Shown here piece by piece: positions 53,518 to 62,365 of a DNA stretch of 64,000 bases; position 1 is the stretch's first letter, and every line of letters begins with the position of its first letter. This stretch comes from Oscillospiraceae bacterium (GTDB lineage Bacteria > Bacillota > Clostridia > Oscillospirales > Acutalibacteraceae): NCBI GenBank assembly GCA_022508805.1, contig JAFLUM010000003.1, positions 1 to 64,000 of the forward strand, read 5' to 3'. A model generated the notes under the pieces. That model saw nothing but the letters and a program-made list of their open reading frames with translations. It was not told where the DNA came from and did no database searches. Made by a program: the position numbers and the translations under genes.

Positions 53518-54426
53518 GTGACAGACAGGTATAATTCACTAAATAATTATTTGCAAAACACATTTGGCGAAAAGGTGTATAAAATTTCGCTGGATTTGGG
53601 TCTTACCTGTCCTAACCGTGACGGCAGTCTCGACACCCGTGGCTGTATTTTCTGCTTAGACGGTTCGTCACACTTTGCCGAAAGCGGGAAAAGTATTTCA
53701 GAGCAGATAGAAAACGCCAAAAAGCGTGTGACGAATAAGACGAAAGCTGAAAAATTCATAGCGTATTTTCAAAGCTATACAAACACCTATGCTCCCACCG
53801 AATTCCTTGAAAAAGTATTTGCCGAGACTATAAACCACCCCGATATAGCGGCGATTTCCGTTGCCACAAGACCGGACTGCCTTCCGCCCGAGACGCTCGA
53901 TTTGCTGGAAAGACTTAATCATATAAAACCCGTGTGGGTGGAATTGGGATTGCAGACAGTTAACCCAAAATCGGTCGAATATATCCGCAGAGGATACGAA
54001 AATTCCGTCTATTTTAATGCTGTAAAAGGGCTTAAAAAACGAAATATCACGGTTATAACGCATATTATTATCGGACTTCCCGGTGAAGAAAAAGCAGATA
54101 TACTGAACACATTAAAATTTGCGGTGGATGCCGGCACGGACGGTGTAAAACTCCAACTTTTGCATATTCTTGTGGGTACAGATTTATACGGGGATTACAA
54201 AAGGGGAGAAGTCACGCCGCTCACCCTCGAAGAGTATATGGATATACTGTTCGCCTGCATCGAGCATCTGCCAAAAGACATAGTTATTCACCGTTTAACA
54301 GGTGATGCACCGAAAAAATACTTGGCAGCGCCCCTGTGGAGCGCCGATAAAAAGACGGTGCTCAATACAATAAACCGTGAAATGGAAAGAAGAAATATAA
54401 TACAAGGCAACGAGGTGCAAATATGA
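53518..54426 (+). CDS. TIGR01212-type (YhcC-like) radical SAM protein
   Basis: 302 residues. The cluster motif is widely spaced, CPNRDGSLDTRGCIFC (the first Cys separated from C-x2-C), as in YhcC/Elp3-like proteins. Then ATRPDCLP and WVELGLQT, and THIIIGLPGE. Function unknown; Elp3-like tRNA modification has been suggested for relatives. The GTG at 53518 with AGGGTGAT upstream starts the homologous part. Its stop overlaps the alcohol dehydrogenase start (ATGA). Confidence 0.85.
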   Translation: MTDRYNSLNNYLQNTFGEKVYKISLDLGLTCPNRDGSLDTRGCIFCLDGSSHFAESGKSISEQIENAKKRVTNKTKAEKFIAYFQSYTNTYAPTEFLEKVFAETINHPDIAAISVATRPDCLPPETLDLLERLNHIKPVWVELGLQTVNPKSVEYIRRGYENSVYFNAVKGLKKRNITVITHIIIGLPGEEKADILNTLKFAVDAGTDGVKLQLLHILVGTDLYGDYKRGEVTPLTLEEYMDILFACIEHLPKDIVIHRLTGDAPKKYLAAPLWSADKKTVLNTINREMERRNIIQGNEVQI

Positions 54427-55547
54427 ATTGGGAATTTTCTATGCCCGTAAAAATTTATTTCGGAACGGATAAGGTTAAAGAACTGCCGCAGATAATCGAC
54501 TCTATGGGGCTTAAAAACGGAGTGCTCGTTTGCTCCAAAACGCTGAAAAACAACGGAACTGCAGAAAAAATAATCAAAGACTGCTGCGGCAGAATAACCG
54601 CGGTTTTCAGCGATATCAGACCGAATCCCACAACGGATAATGTTAACAGTTGCGTAGCCGTTCTTCGTGAAAATAACGCTGAATTCGCTGTAGCTCTCGG
54701 CGGAGGCTCACCTATGGATTGCTGTAAAGCGGCGTGCGCCATAGCAAGGGGTCAGGACGAAATCGAAAGCTACCATACGGGCGGGAAAAAGATATGGGCA
54801 GGGGAGACTATACCGATGATCGCGGTCGCCACCACCTCGGGAACGGGCAGCGAGATAACGAATATTTCCGTGCTGACCGATATGAAAAAGGGCGTAAAAA
54901 CGCCTATGAACGACCCGCTTATGTATCCCAAAGCGGCGATAGTCGACCCGCGTCTTACATTGAGCGTTCCGCCTCGTGTTACCGCGTCAACGGGACTTGA
55001 TGTGCTTGCCCATGCACTGGAGAGCTTTTGGAGTATTCTCCACCAGCCTATATGCGAAAGCTGCTCTCTTCACGCGGCAAGACTCGTTTTCGTGTATCTT
55101 TATAAAGCCTACACCGAGCCCGATAACCTTGAAGCAAGAGAAAAGATGGCTGAAGCGTCAATTGTGGCGGGTGTAGCCTTCAGCAACCCGCGAACAACGG
55201 GAAGTCATGCCTGCTCGTTCCCGCTCACGAATCTTTACGGCGTACCCCACGGCGAGGCGTGCGCTTTGACTCTCGATTATTTCACAAGATATAACGCTGA
55301 AGCGGAAAACGGCAGACTTCACCGCTTTGCCCGCGACTGCGGCTTTGAGGACGCCTACAAAATGGCGGATGCCATAACTGAGCTTAAAAAGAAAACGGGT
55401 ATGGCGCTGACTCTGTCGGATATCGGAGTAAAAACCGACGAAGAGATCGAAAAACTCACCGAGCTGAGTATGCACCCGTTGCTCGAAAAGAATCCTATTC
55501 CCTTAGGCTACGACGATATCAAGCAAATGTATCATTCAATAAAATAA
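54423..55547 (+). CDS. Iron-containing alcohol dehydrogenase
   Basis: 374 residues of the group III ADH family. NAD(P) site ALGGGSPMD, metal ligands around TGLDVLAHALE and VPHGEACALT (Asp, two His, plus a further His at about 280). It reduces aldehydes to alcohols or oxidises diols; the exact substrate is unknown. It is translated by overlap with the radical SAM gene. Confidence 0.9.
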   Translation: MNWEFSMPVKIYFGTDKVKELPQIIDSMGLKNGVLVCSKTLKNNGTAEKIIKDCCGRITAVFSDIRPNPTTDNVNSCVAVLRENNAEFAVALGGGSPMDCCKAACAIARGQDEIESYHTGGKKIWAGETIPMIAVATTSGTGSEITNISVLTDMKKGVKTPMNDPLMYPKAAIVDPRLTLSVPPRVTASTGLDVLAHALESFWSILHQPICESCSLHAARLVFVYLYKAYTEPDNLEAREKMAEASIVAGVAFSNPRTTGSHACSFPLTNLYGVPHGEACALTLDYFTRYNAEAENGRLHRFARDCGFEDAYKMADAITELKKKTGMALTLSDIGVKTDEEIEKLTELSMHPLLEKNPIPLGYDDIKQMYHSIK

Positions 55548-55564
55548 AAACATATAATATTTTC

Positions 55565-55593
55565 TTGACATTCGTATAATTAAATGGTATCAT
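55565..55593 (+). promoter_or_regulatory. tRNA-Leu(CAG) promoter
   Basis: TTGACA (55565-55570), spacer 17, TATCAT (55588-55593). The tRNA leader contains a hairpin TTTGGTTTC/GAAACCAAA (55629-55637, 55653-55661) just upstream of the mature 5' end. Confidence 0.65.
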
Positions 55594-55670
55594 AATCAAG
55601 CGGATTTAAGCGAAATGCCCCGCCTCGGTTTGGTTTCACCGTGTAAAATTTAGAAACCAAAACTTTATAC

Positions 55671-55757
55671 GCGGATATGGCGGAATTGGCAGACGCGTTA
55701 GATTCAGGTTCTAATGGTCGCAAGGCTGTGCAGGTTCAAGTCCTGTTATCCGCACCA
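55671..55757 (+). tRNA. tRNA-Leu (anticodon CAG)
   Basis: 87 nt with a long variable arm. The acceptor stem GCGGATA pairs with TATCCGC. The anticodon arm TTAGA-TTCAGGT-TCTAA gives CAG. CCA is encoded. 19 nt of its 3' end recur at 55951-55969. Confidence 0.95.
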
Positions 55758-55795
55758 AAAACTCATCAGTCGCTTTAGCGACCGATGAGTTTTTG
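55758..55795 (+). terminator. tRNA-Leu(CAG) terminator
   Basis: AAAACTCATC-A-GTCGC (55758-55773), loop TTTA, GCGAC-C-GATGAGTTTT (55778-55793). It has the same 38-nt length as the tRNA-Pro terminator but a different sequence. Confidence 0.85.
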
Positions 55796-55972
55796 CATTA
55801 AGTTATTGCGGGACTTGAACCTGCGAAGGTTTCGGCGTTTAGAAAATGTGCCGTCGGCACATTTTTAGATGAATGCGGAGGCGGATACCGAACGCAAAGC
55901 GTTGGGTCGCCAAAGCGAACAGTATGCAAGGCGTAAGCCGCAGCAGACAGTCAAGTCCTGTTATCCGCATCG
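55758..55972 (+). repeat. 215-bp tRNA-3'-associated unit B (predicted structured RNA)
   Basis: Same layout as unit A. After the terminator comes GGACTTGAACCTGC (55811-55824), an inverted copy of this tRNA's own T-arm. Then AACCT-GCGA-AGGTT (55818-55831), AAATGTGCC-GTC-GGCACATTT (55844-55864), GGCG-x3-ACCGAACGC-AAA-GCGTTGGGT-CGCC (55880-55911) and TGC-AA-GGC-GTAA-GCC-GCA (55925-55942). The 3' end is a 19-nt copy of the tRNA-Leu end (55951-55969), with TCG instead of CCA. A short stem and seven T (to 56003) follow. Confidence 0.7.
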
Positions 55973-56003
55973 GAATAAACCTCGCTTTTGCGATGCTTTT
56001 TTT
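55967..56003 (+). terminator. Possible terminator of unit B
   Basis: GCATCG (55967-55972) and CGATGC (55991-55996), followed by seven T. The inner part can also pair as CGC-TTTT-GCG. If used, it would end a plus-strand transcript of unit B. Confidence 0.5.
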
Positions 56004-56097
56004 GTTCGGTAAGTTCGCGTGAAAAGTCTGAGCTAATATTGTAAAGGCTTTAAAAAATTTGGCGCTGATTATTCTGCTTTTCCGTTTAATCTTTATA

Positions 56098-56126
56098 TTG
56101 ACAAAATTGAGTAACAGGGGTATAAT
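56098..56126 (+). promoter_or_regulatory. tRNA-Leu(TAA) promoter
   Basis: TTGACA (56098-56103), spacer 17, TATAAT (56121-56126): full consensus. Confidence 0.85.
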
Positions 56127-56146
56127 TATTAAGTTGTAATTCATAT

Positions 56147-56233
56147 GCCGCTGTGGCGAAATCGGCAGACGCAAGGGACTTAAAATCCCTCGGTGGCAAC
56201 ACCGTACCGGTTCAAGTCCGGTCAGCGGCACCA
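56147..56233 (+). tRNA. tRNA-Leu (anticodon TAA)
   Basis: 87 nt. Acceptor GCCGCTG with CAGCGGC. The anticodon arm AGGGA-CTTAAAA-TCCCT gives TAA. Long variable arm, CCA encoded. Unlike the other two tRNAs it has no 215-bp unit behind it. Confidence 0.95.
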
Positions 56234-56271
56234 AAAATCGACAATTCTCGACAGAGGGTTGTCGATTTTTT
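56233..56271 (+). terminator. tRNA-Leu(TAA) terminator
   Basis: AAAAATCGACAA (56233-56244) and TTGTCGATTTTT (56259-56270). Confidence 0.85.
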
Positions 56272-56415
56272 ACTTGTTTACCACTCACATAACAATTACA
56301 CGGCACAAGAAATGATGAGACTGTAAATATTTCACTCGGCAAACAATTATATGTTGTAAAAAAAGGTATTATATGATAAACTAAATTATAATATTGCACA
56401 CTGTGGAGGCAAGTT

Positions 56416-59400
56416 ATGAAGTATTTGATAAACAGAGAAAATTTCAGACAGTTCGATATTTCCGAGATAAACAAGCTCCCCGGGAGAGCCTATTTTATCC
56501 CGTATTCAGATAAATCGGCTCTCACTGCTCAGACCCCTATAACCGAGCGCTATAACAGCTCAATGGTACATATTTTAAACGGCGAGTGGGACTTTAAATA
56601 TTACGATAAGGATATGCTTATCCCCAACGAATTCTATTCCGAAAGAATTCAGTTTGACAAGGTGACTGTTCCCTCAACTTGGCAGAGAACGGGTTACCGT
56701 GAGCCGTGTTATCTCAATACACGGTATGAGTTTGACCCCACCCTTTATCCCGAAATGCCTCAGGATGTCCCCATGGGCGTTTACAGAAAATTTATCACTG
56801 TGGAGAACACCGACAAGGTGCATATCATCACGTTTTTGGGCGTTATTTCCTCTCTTGACCTTTACGTAAACGGCAGCTTTGTGGGCTACAGCGAGGGCGC
56901 TCACAATTCAGCAGAATTTGACATTTCTAAGTATCTCATAAAAGGTGAGAACGAGATTATTGCCGTAGTCAGCAAATGGTCAACGGGGACATATCTTGAA
57001 TGTCAGGATATGTTCCGTGAGAACGGAATTTTCCGCGACGTTTATCTCACTGAGCTTGATAATACTTATATTTATGATTATCATACGGAGACGGTTAAGA
57101 GAGACGGCAAATATGATATGACTGTTTTTGCCGATATTATGGGCGACACGGCAGGGTATACGCTCTCCGTCGAGCTTGTTGACAACGGCAAGGTGATCGC
57201 GGCATCTGAAACACAGGCAGTCTCCAAAACAACCGTTTCTTTTGAAGCTCTCAATGTAACAGAATGGAACGCCGAGGAGCCGTATATATACGAGCTTTAC
57301 ATCACGCTTAAAAAGAATGGTGAAACCGTTTCGGTGCTTAGAAATATAACAGGCTTTAAAACTGTTGAGATCAAGGGCAATGTGTTTTATTTTAACGATA
57401 AACCCATAAAATTCAAGGGCGTTAACCATCACGATACCGATATGCACGGTGGCTATGTGCTGACAGGCGAAAAGATCAAAAACGAGCTTGAGCTTATGAA
57501 AAAGTTCAATATCAACGCTATCCGAACCTCTCACTATCCGCCTGACCCAATGCTGCTCACTTTGGCTGACATTATGGGCTTTTATATCGTGGATGAAGCG
57601 GATATTGAAACTCACGGAGCCAGCAACTGCTCAAAGACTGCTACAGAGCATCTTATAAGCAACGATTTAAAATGGGTAAACCGCTATCTTGACCGCGTAT
57701 CAAGAATGTATTACCGCGACCGCAGCCATCCGTCGATCACAATGTGGTCGCTGGGCAACGAGGCGGGCGGCTACAAATGTCAGGACGAGTGCTATAAATT
57801 CTTAAAAGATGAAAAATCGCCCATCCCCGTGCATTATGAGGGCGTTATCCGCACAAAGAGAGCAGGCTATGACGTTATTTCCGAGATGTACCCCACCCAG
57901 GAGCACGTTTCCCGCGTCGGCAAGCTCACCGCCCTTGAAAGATACCGCAAAAAGCCTTATTTTATGTGTGAGTACGTTCACGCAATGGGCGTTGGTCCCG
58001 GAGGCGCAGAGGAGTATTGGCAGAGTATTTACGCCCACGACAATCTTATGGGCGGCTGTGTCTGGGAGTGGGCGGATCACGCCGTTTACCACGCAGACGG
58101 TGATAAAAAATATCCCTATCGCTACACCTACGGCGGTGACCACGGCGAGGAAAAGCACGACAGCAATTTCTGCGTTGACGGTATGCTTTACCCCGACAAA
58201 ACTCCGCATACGGGCGCATACGTTATAAAGGCGATATACCGCCCCGTAAGAAGCGAGTATATAAGTGGCAAATGCTTCTCATTTACCAATACAAACAGGT
58301 TTAAAAACAGCAAATATCTGAATGTGATTTGGACTCAGCTTATAAACGGTGTGGAGCATAAAAGCGGCACTTTGACGCTCGATATTGAGCCGATGCAGTC
58401 CAAAACCTACGAGATACCCTACGATGAATATGATAAAAACGGCGATTGCCACATAAATATTGCATATTATGACGGCGACCACCGCTGTGCGTTGGAGCAG
58501 ACGGTGCTTTGCGATAACGCAAGCTTTGCCGCAAAATCGACCGTAGGCAACGTGGAAATTTCCGATAAAAACGGCATTTTGACCGTGGGATTTAACGGCG
58601 GTAAACTGGCTTTTGACAAAAACAGCGGCGAAATGGTGAGCTACTTTAAAAACGGCTGCGAGTTTTTAAATATCTGTCCCGCAGACGGCAAAAAAGGCTT
58701 TATTCCAAATCTTACCAGGGCATCACTTGATAATGATTCCTTCGGTTTCCCCAAGCTCTGGGCGGTAATCAAGCTGAACGAGGCTAAACTTGAGCTTAAA
58801 GAATTCAAATACGCTGATTATTCGGCATACGCTGTCATAGCTCAGTCGTATACCGTGAAAAAAGGCTTTAAAAACTATTTCCACGTTAATTTGACCTATA
58901 CCGTTCACGGCGACGGACTTGTAAATGTCACGGCATCACTCACAAAAGCCATGTTTGGCAGCCTTGAAATTCAACGCTTCGGACTTATGGCGGAATTATC
59001 ACCGCAGCTTACGGATATGGAGTTTTACGGCAGAGGCTCCGACGAAAAGATGGAAAATCTCTGCGATATGAAGGATCACGCCACGGTTGGCGTTTACAAA
59101 ACGACCGTTGCCGATATGCACGAGCCTTATGTTATGCCGCAGGATAACGGCAACTGTGGCGGAGTTAAGTATTTAAAACTTTCCGATAGAGACGGAAACA
59201 CCTTCTGCGTTTACGGCGAGCCTAAGTTCAGCTTTTCGGCCCACGATTATACACAGAGTGCCTTGGATAAGGCAAAGCATCAGGAGGAGCTTGTCCGTGA
59301 AAACACGACGGTCCTTTCTGTCGACGGCTTTATGCGCGGTACGGGCACGAACACCTGCGGTCCCGATACCCTGTCAAAATACAAGGTGAAAACCGATAAG

Positions 59401-59436
59401 CCTCTTACCTTCAAATTCTCATTCAAGGCGGAATAA
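56416..59436 (+). CDS. GH2 beta-galactosidase
   Basis: 1006 residues, LacZ-like, without signal peptide. An N-terminal jelly-roll sugar-binding domain (VPSTWQRTGY), an Ig-like domain, then the TIM barrel with RTSHYPPDP, general acid/base Glu449 in LGNEAGG and nucleophile Glu519 in MCEYVHAMG. Two further beta domains follow, as in LacZ. It hydrolyses terminal beta-galactosides in the cytosol. Only 2 bp separate it from the GNAT gene, and GH95 follows, so the three form an operon. GGAGG precedes the ATG. Confidence 0.93.
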   Translation: MKYLINRENFRQFDISEINKLPGRAYFIPYSDKSALTAQTPITERYNSSMVHILNGEWDFKYYDKDMLIPNEFYSERIQFDKVTVPSTWQRTGYREPCYLNTRYEFDPTLYPEMPQDVPMGVYRKFITVENTDKVHIITFLGVISSLDLYVNGSFVGYSEGAHNSAEFDISKYLIKGENEIIAVVSKWSTGTYLECQDMFRENGIFRDVYLTELDNTYIYDYHTETVKRDGKYDMTVFADIMGDTAGYTLSVELVDNGKVIAASETQAVSKTTVSFEALNVTEWNAEEPYIYELYITLKKNGETVSVLRNITGFKTVEIKGNVFYFNDKPIKFKGVNHHDTDMHGGYVLTGEKIKNELELMKKFNINAIRTSHYPPDPMLLTLADIMGFYIVDEADIETHGASNCSKTATEHLISNDLKWVNRYLDRVSRMYYRDRSHPSITMWSLGNEAGGYKCQDECYKFLKDEKSPIPVHYEGVIRTKRAGYDVISEMYPTQEHVSRVGKLTALERYRKKPYFMCEYVHAMGVGPGGAEEYWQSIYAHDNLMGGCVWEWADHAVYHADGDKKYPYRYTYGGDHGEEKHDSNFCVDGMLYPDKTPHTGAYVIKAIYRPVRSEYISGKCFSFTNTNRFKNSKYLNVIWTQLINGVEHKSGTLTLDIEPMQSKTYEIPYDEYDKNGDCHINIAYYDGDHRCALEQTVLCDNASFAAKSTVGNVEISDKNGILTVGFNGGKLAFDKNSGEMVSYFKNGCEFLNICPADGKKGFIPNLTRASLDNDSFGFPKLWAVIKLNEAKLELKEFKYADYSAYAVIAQSYTVKKGFKNYFHVNLTYTVHGDGLVNVTASLTKAMFGSLEIQRFGLMAELSPQLTDMEFYGRGSDEKMENLCDMKDHATVGVYKTTVADMHEPYVMPQDNGNCGGVKYLKLSDRDGNTFCVYGEPKFSFSAHDYTQSALDKAKHQEELVRENTTVLSVDGFMRGTGTNTCGPDTLSKYKVKTDKPLTFKFSFKAE

Positions 59437-59438
59437 GT

Positions 59439-59870
59439 ATGATCGAGTATAAATGGTTCGAAGCGGGCGTTATTGATCGGTCATTCAGGGATTTACGCAT
59501 ACAGGTGTTTGTGGACGAGCAGGGCTTTTCCGAGGATATCGAGTTCGATAATTATGATGAGATCGTTCCGCATCTTGCCGTGTTTTCTGACGGTGTTCCC
59601 GTCGCCACAGGCAGAATAATCGAAGTTGATAAATCCACCTGTAAAATCGGGCGTATCGCCGTAAAAAAAGAACTGCGCGGTACGGGATTGGGCGAGAAAA
59701 CAGTGCTGGAATTACTGCGCCAAGCTAAGGAATTGGGTTACGTCAAGGCCTTGGTCGGCGCGCAGACCCACGCTATCGGTTTTTATGAAAAATGCGGATT
59801 TATCCCCGTGGGAACAGATGAATATTATGAGGAACACGTGCCGCATCGTGATATGTATCAGCTTTTATAA
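59439..59870 (+). CDS. GNAT family acetyltransferase (ElaA-like)
   Basis: 143 residues. The acetyl-CoA loop is KKELRGTGLGEKTV (R/Q-x2-G-x-G/A), flanked by typical GNAT strands (IGRIAV and ALVGAQTHAIGFYEKCGF). The substrate is unknown. Its position between GH2 and GH95 might reflect acetylation of a released sugar, as with galactoside acetyltransferases, but that is guesswork. Confidence 0.87.
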   Translation: MIEYKWFEAGVIDRSFRDLRIQVFVDEQGFSEDIEFDNYDEIVPHLAVFSDGVPVATGRIIEVDKSTCKIGRIAVKKELRGTGLGEKTVLELLRQAKELGYVKALVGAQTHAIGFYEKCGFIPVGTDEYYEEHVPHRDMYQLL

Positions 59871-59888
59871 AAAGGGGAGCCGGGCGCT

Positions 59889-62255
59889 TTGAAGCTGCTT
59901 TATTTAAAACCAACCTCAAAATTACGGCTGAAAAAACCGTATTATACAGGCTTTGAAAATCAGTGGCAGCAGACAGCGCTGCCGCTTGGTAACGGCAGTC
60001 TCGGACTTACCGTTATGGGCGAGGTAAAACAAGACAGATTGGTGCTGAATCACAAAAATCTGTGGTCGGGCGGTCCGTCAAAGAACCGTCCCGGATACTC
60101 CGGCGGCAATATAACCGTGCCCGACAAAAACGGCAAAATGCCCTATGATTATTATAACGAGATACGCAGTGAATTTATAAAGGGCAACGATAAAAAGGCT
60201 TATGACCTTTGCGAAAAGCTTGTGGGACTTAAAGACGGCTACGGCTCATATATGTGCTGGGGTGAGCTGAGTTTTGCCGACAACAGCATAAAAAAATATA
60301 AAAATTATAAAAGAGAGCTTGATCTCTCTTCGGCGGTGTGCTGTGTTCAGTATGATGCCATACTTAAAAACGGCGATACTGTCAGCGATAAAAGGGAGTA
60401 TTTCGTATCCCACCCTGACCGCTCAGCTGTTGTCCGTTTTACACGGCGAGGCGGCGAGCTCGCATTAAGACTGTCTCTTTCCTCGGCGCACGGCGGGGTA
60501 AAGTATGGCAAGAATGAGATTATTCATTCAGGCAGACTCACCGATAACGATTTAAAATTCTGCCTTTTTGCCAATATTGATACCGACGGTGAGCTTTACG
60601 CTGATGCCGACAGAATTTCTGTTGCACACGCTACGTTTATAACCCTCATTTTCTCCGCGGATACTGATTACGCGGACAAATACCCCCAATACAGAACGGG
60701 CGAAAGTGAAGAAGATCTTTTTAACCGAGTCAAATTACAGGCAGACACAGCTGCCAAAAAGCCGTATAATGAACTTCTTAATGCCCATATCAACGACTAT
60801 TCGCACTTGTTCTCGCGGGTACAGCTTGATATCGGCGGCACTGATGATCAAACTGCCGATAAGCTTTTGTGTGGATATAACAAAAAAACTACCACCGAAG
60901 AAAAGCGTCGTTCTGCAGAACAGCTTTTGTACGACTACGGGCGTTATATGCTGATTTCCTCTTCCCGCGAGGACGATATTCTGCCGTCCAATTTGCAGGG
61001 TATTTGGAATGTCTCAAACTCGCCTATATGGAGCTGTGACTATCACCTTAACATTAATTTGCAGATGAATTATTTCCCCGTATTCAGCGGGAATTTGGCT
61101 GAGTGTGCTGCTCCGCTTGTGCGTTATATAAATTCATTGGCGATTCCCGGCAGACTCACCGCCGAATATTATACGGGTGCACAAAGCCACGGAGAAGAAA
61201 AGAACGGATTTTTATTTCATACGCAGAACACGCCGTTCGGTTGGACTTGTCCCGGCTGGAAATTCAATTGGGGATGGTCGCCTGCGGCAGTTCCGTGGAT
61301 ACTCCACAGCCTGTATGAATACTATGAATACACTCTTGACCGCCGTGTGTTGAAACGGGATATTTACCCCTTGCTCCGCGAGACAGCAGAGTATTTCAGC
61401 GGACTGCTTGTTGAGCATAACGGCAGACTTGTCACCGTGCCTTGCTTTTCACCCGAGCACGGACCTCGAACCCTCGGTAATACGTATGAGCAGTCTCTCC
61501 TTTGGCAGCTTTATGACGACGCTTCAAAAAGCGCTGATGTTCTGGAGACTGACTGCGAGCTTTCCGCAAAATGGAAGGGTATTATGTCACGGCTTAAGCC
61601 GTATGAGATAGGCGATGACGGTCAAATAAAGGAATGGTATCACGAAACAAAACTCGGTTCTATGGGTGAGCATCATCACCGTCATATATCCCATCTCTTG
61701 GGACTTTACCCCGGCAATTTTATGAATAAAGTCGACACGCCCGAGCTTGTTAACGCCGCTAAAATCTCATTAAACGACCGCGGTGACAAAAGCACAGGCT
61801 GGTCTATGGGGCATAAAATTAACTGTTGGGCTCGCACAGGCGACGGCGACAGAGTTTTAAAAATCATCGGCGAGCTTTTCAAAAACGGAATTTATCCGAA
61901 TTTTTGGGACGTTCATCCGCCTTTCCAAATAGACGGAAATTTTGCATTTGCAGCGGGAATAAATGAAATTTTACTGCAAAGCCACAGCGGATTTATTGAG
62001 CTTTTGCCCGCTTTGCCGTCAAAATGGAAAAACGGCAGTGTCACAGGACTTGTGGCACGTGGGAATTTTACCGTAAGTATGAAATGGTTAGATAATCAGC
62101 TTGTCAGTGCGGAAATCATATCCAATGCAGGCGGAATATGCAGACTGTATTACGGAAAATCTGAATTTTCGGTAAATGATACGGTAAATTCCCAAAAAGG
62201 ATTTGCCGAATTCCCCACCGTAAAGAGTGAAAAATATATTATTAAAACGGTATAA
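59889..62255 (+). CDS. GH95 family glycoside hydrolase (alpha-L-fucosidase/galactosidase type)
   Basis: 788 residues. N-terminal beta domain with ALPLGNGSLG and LWSGGP, then an (alpha/alpha)6 barrel with LPSNLQGIWN, HLNINLQMNYFP, HRHISHLLGLYPG and FQIDGNFAFAAG, all typical of GH95. Family enzymes remove alpha-1,2-L-fucose or alpha-L-galactose by inversion. There is no signal peptide, so it is cytosolic. The start is the TTG at 59889 with AAGGGGAG at 59872-59879. It is the third gene of the GH2-GNAT-GH95 operon. Confidence 0.9.
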   Translation: MKLLYLKPTSKLRLKKPYYTGFENQWQQTALPLGNGSLGLTVMGEVKQDRLVLNHKNLWSGGPSKNRPGYSGGNITVPDKNGKMPYDYYNEIRSEFIKGNDKKAYDLCEKLVGLKDGYGSYMCWGELSFADNSIKKYKNYKRELDLSSAVCCVQYDAILKNGDTVSDKREYFVSHPDRSAVVRFTRRGGELALRLSLSSAHGGVKYGKNEIIHSGRLTDNDLKFCLFANIDTDGELYADADRISVAHATFITLIFSADTDYADKYPQYRTGESEEDLFNRVKLQADTAAKKPYNELLNAHINDYSHLFSRVQLDIGGTDDQTADKLLCGYNKKTTTEEKRRSAEQLLYDYGRYMLISSSREDDILPSNLQGIWNVSNSPIWSCDYHLNINLQMNYFPVFSGNLAECAAPLVRYINSLAIPGRLTAEYYTGAQSHGEEKNGFLFHTQNTPFGWTCPGWKFNWGWSPAAVPWILHSLYEYYEYTLDRRVLKRDIYPLLRETAEYFSGLLVEHNGRLVTVPCFSPEHGPRTLGNTYEQSLLWQLYDDASKSADVLETDCELSAKWKGIMSRLKPYEIGDDGQIKEWYHETKLGSMGEHHHRHISHLLGLYPGNFMNKVDTPELVNAAKISLNDRGDKSTGWSMGHKINCWARTGDGDRVLKIIGELFKNGIYPNFWDVHPPFQIDGNFAFAAGINEILLQSHSGFIELLPALPSKWKNGSVTGLVARGNFTVSMKWLDNQLVSAEIISNAGGICRLYYGKSEFSVNDTVNSQKGFAEFPTVKSEKYIIKTV

Positions 62256-62267
62256 AAACACAAAGAG

Positions 62268-62299
62268 AACGGTTGCGATACTTTCGTAACCGTTTTTTA
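62268..62299 (+). terminator. Intrinsic terminator
   Basis: AACGGTT-G-CGA (62268-62278) and TCG-T-AACCGTT (62284-62294), followed by T-run. Confidence 0.85.
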
Positions 62300-62365
62300 T
62301 ATTGACAGGCAAACTTTGCGACATAAATGAGTAGAATTTAATATCGCAAATAGGAGCTGTCAAAT

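Noticed and set aside
55839-56474. Minus-strand ORF of 211 codons across unit B and tRNA-Leu(TAA)
   Set aside because: It covers a tRNA gene on the opposite strand and the start of the GH2 gene. It is a spurious reading frame over structured RNA.
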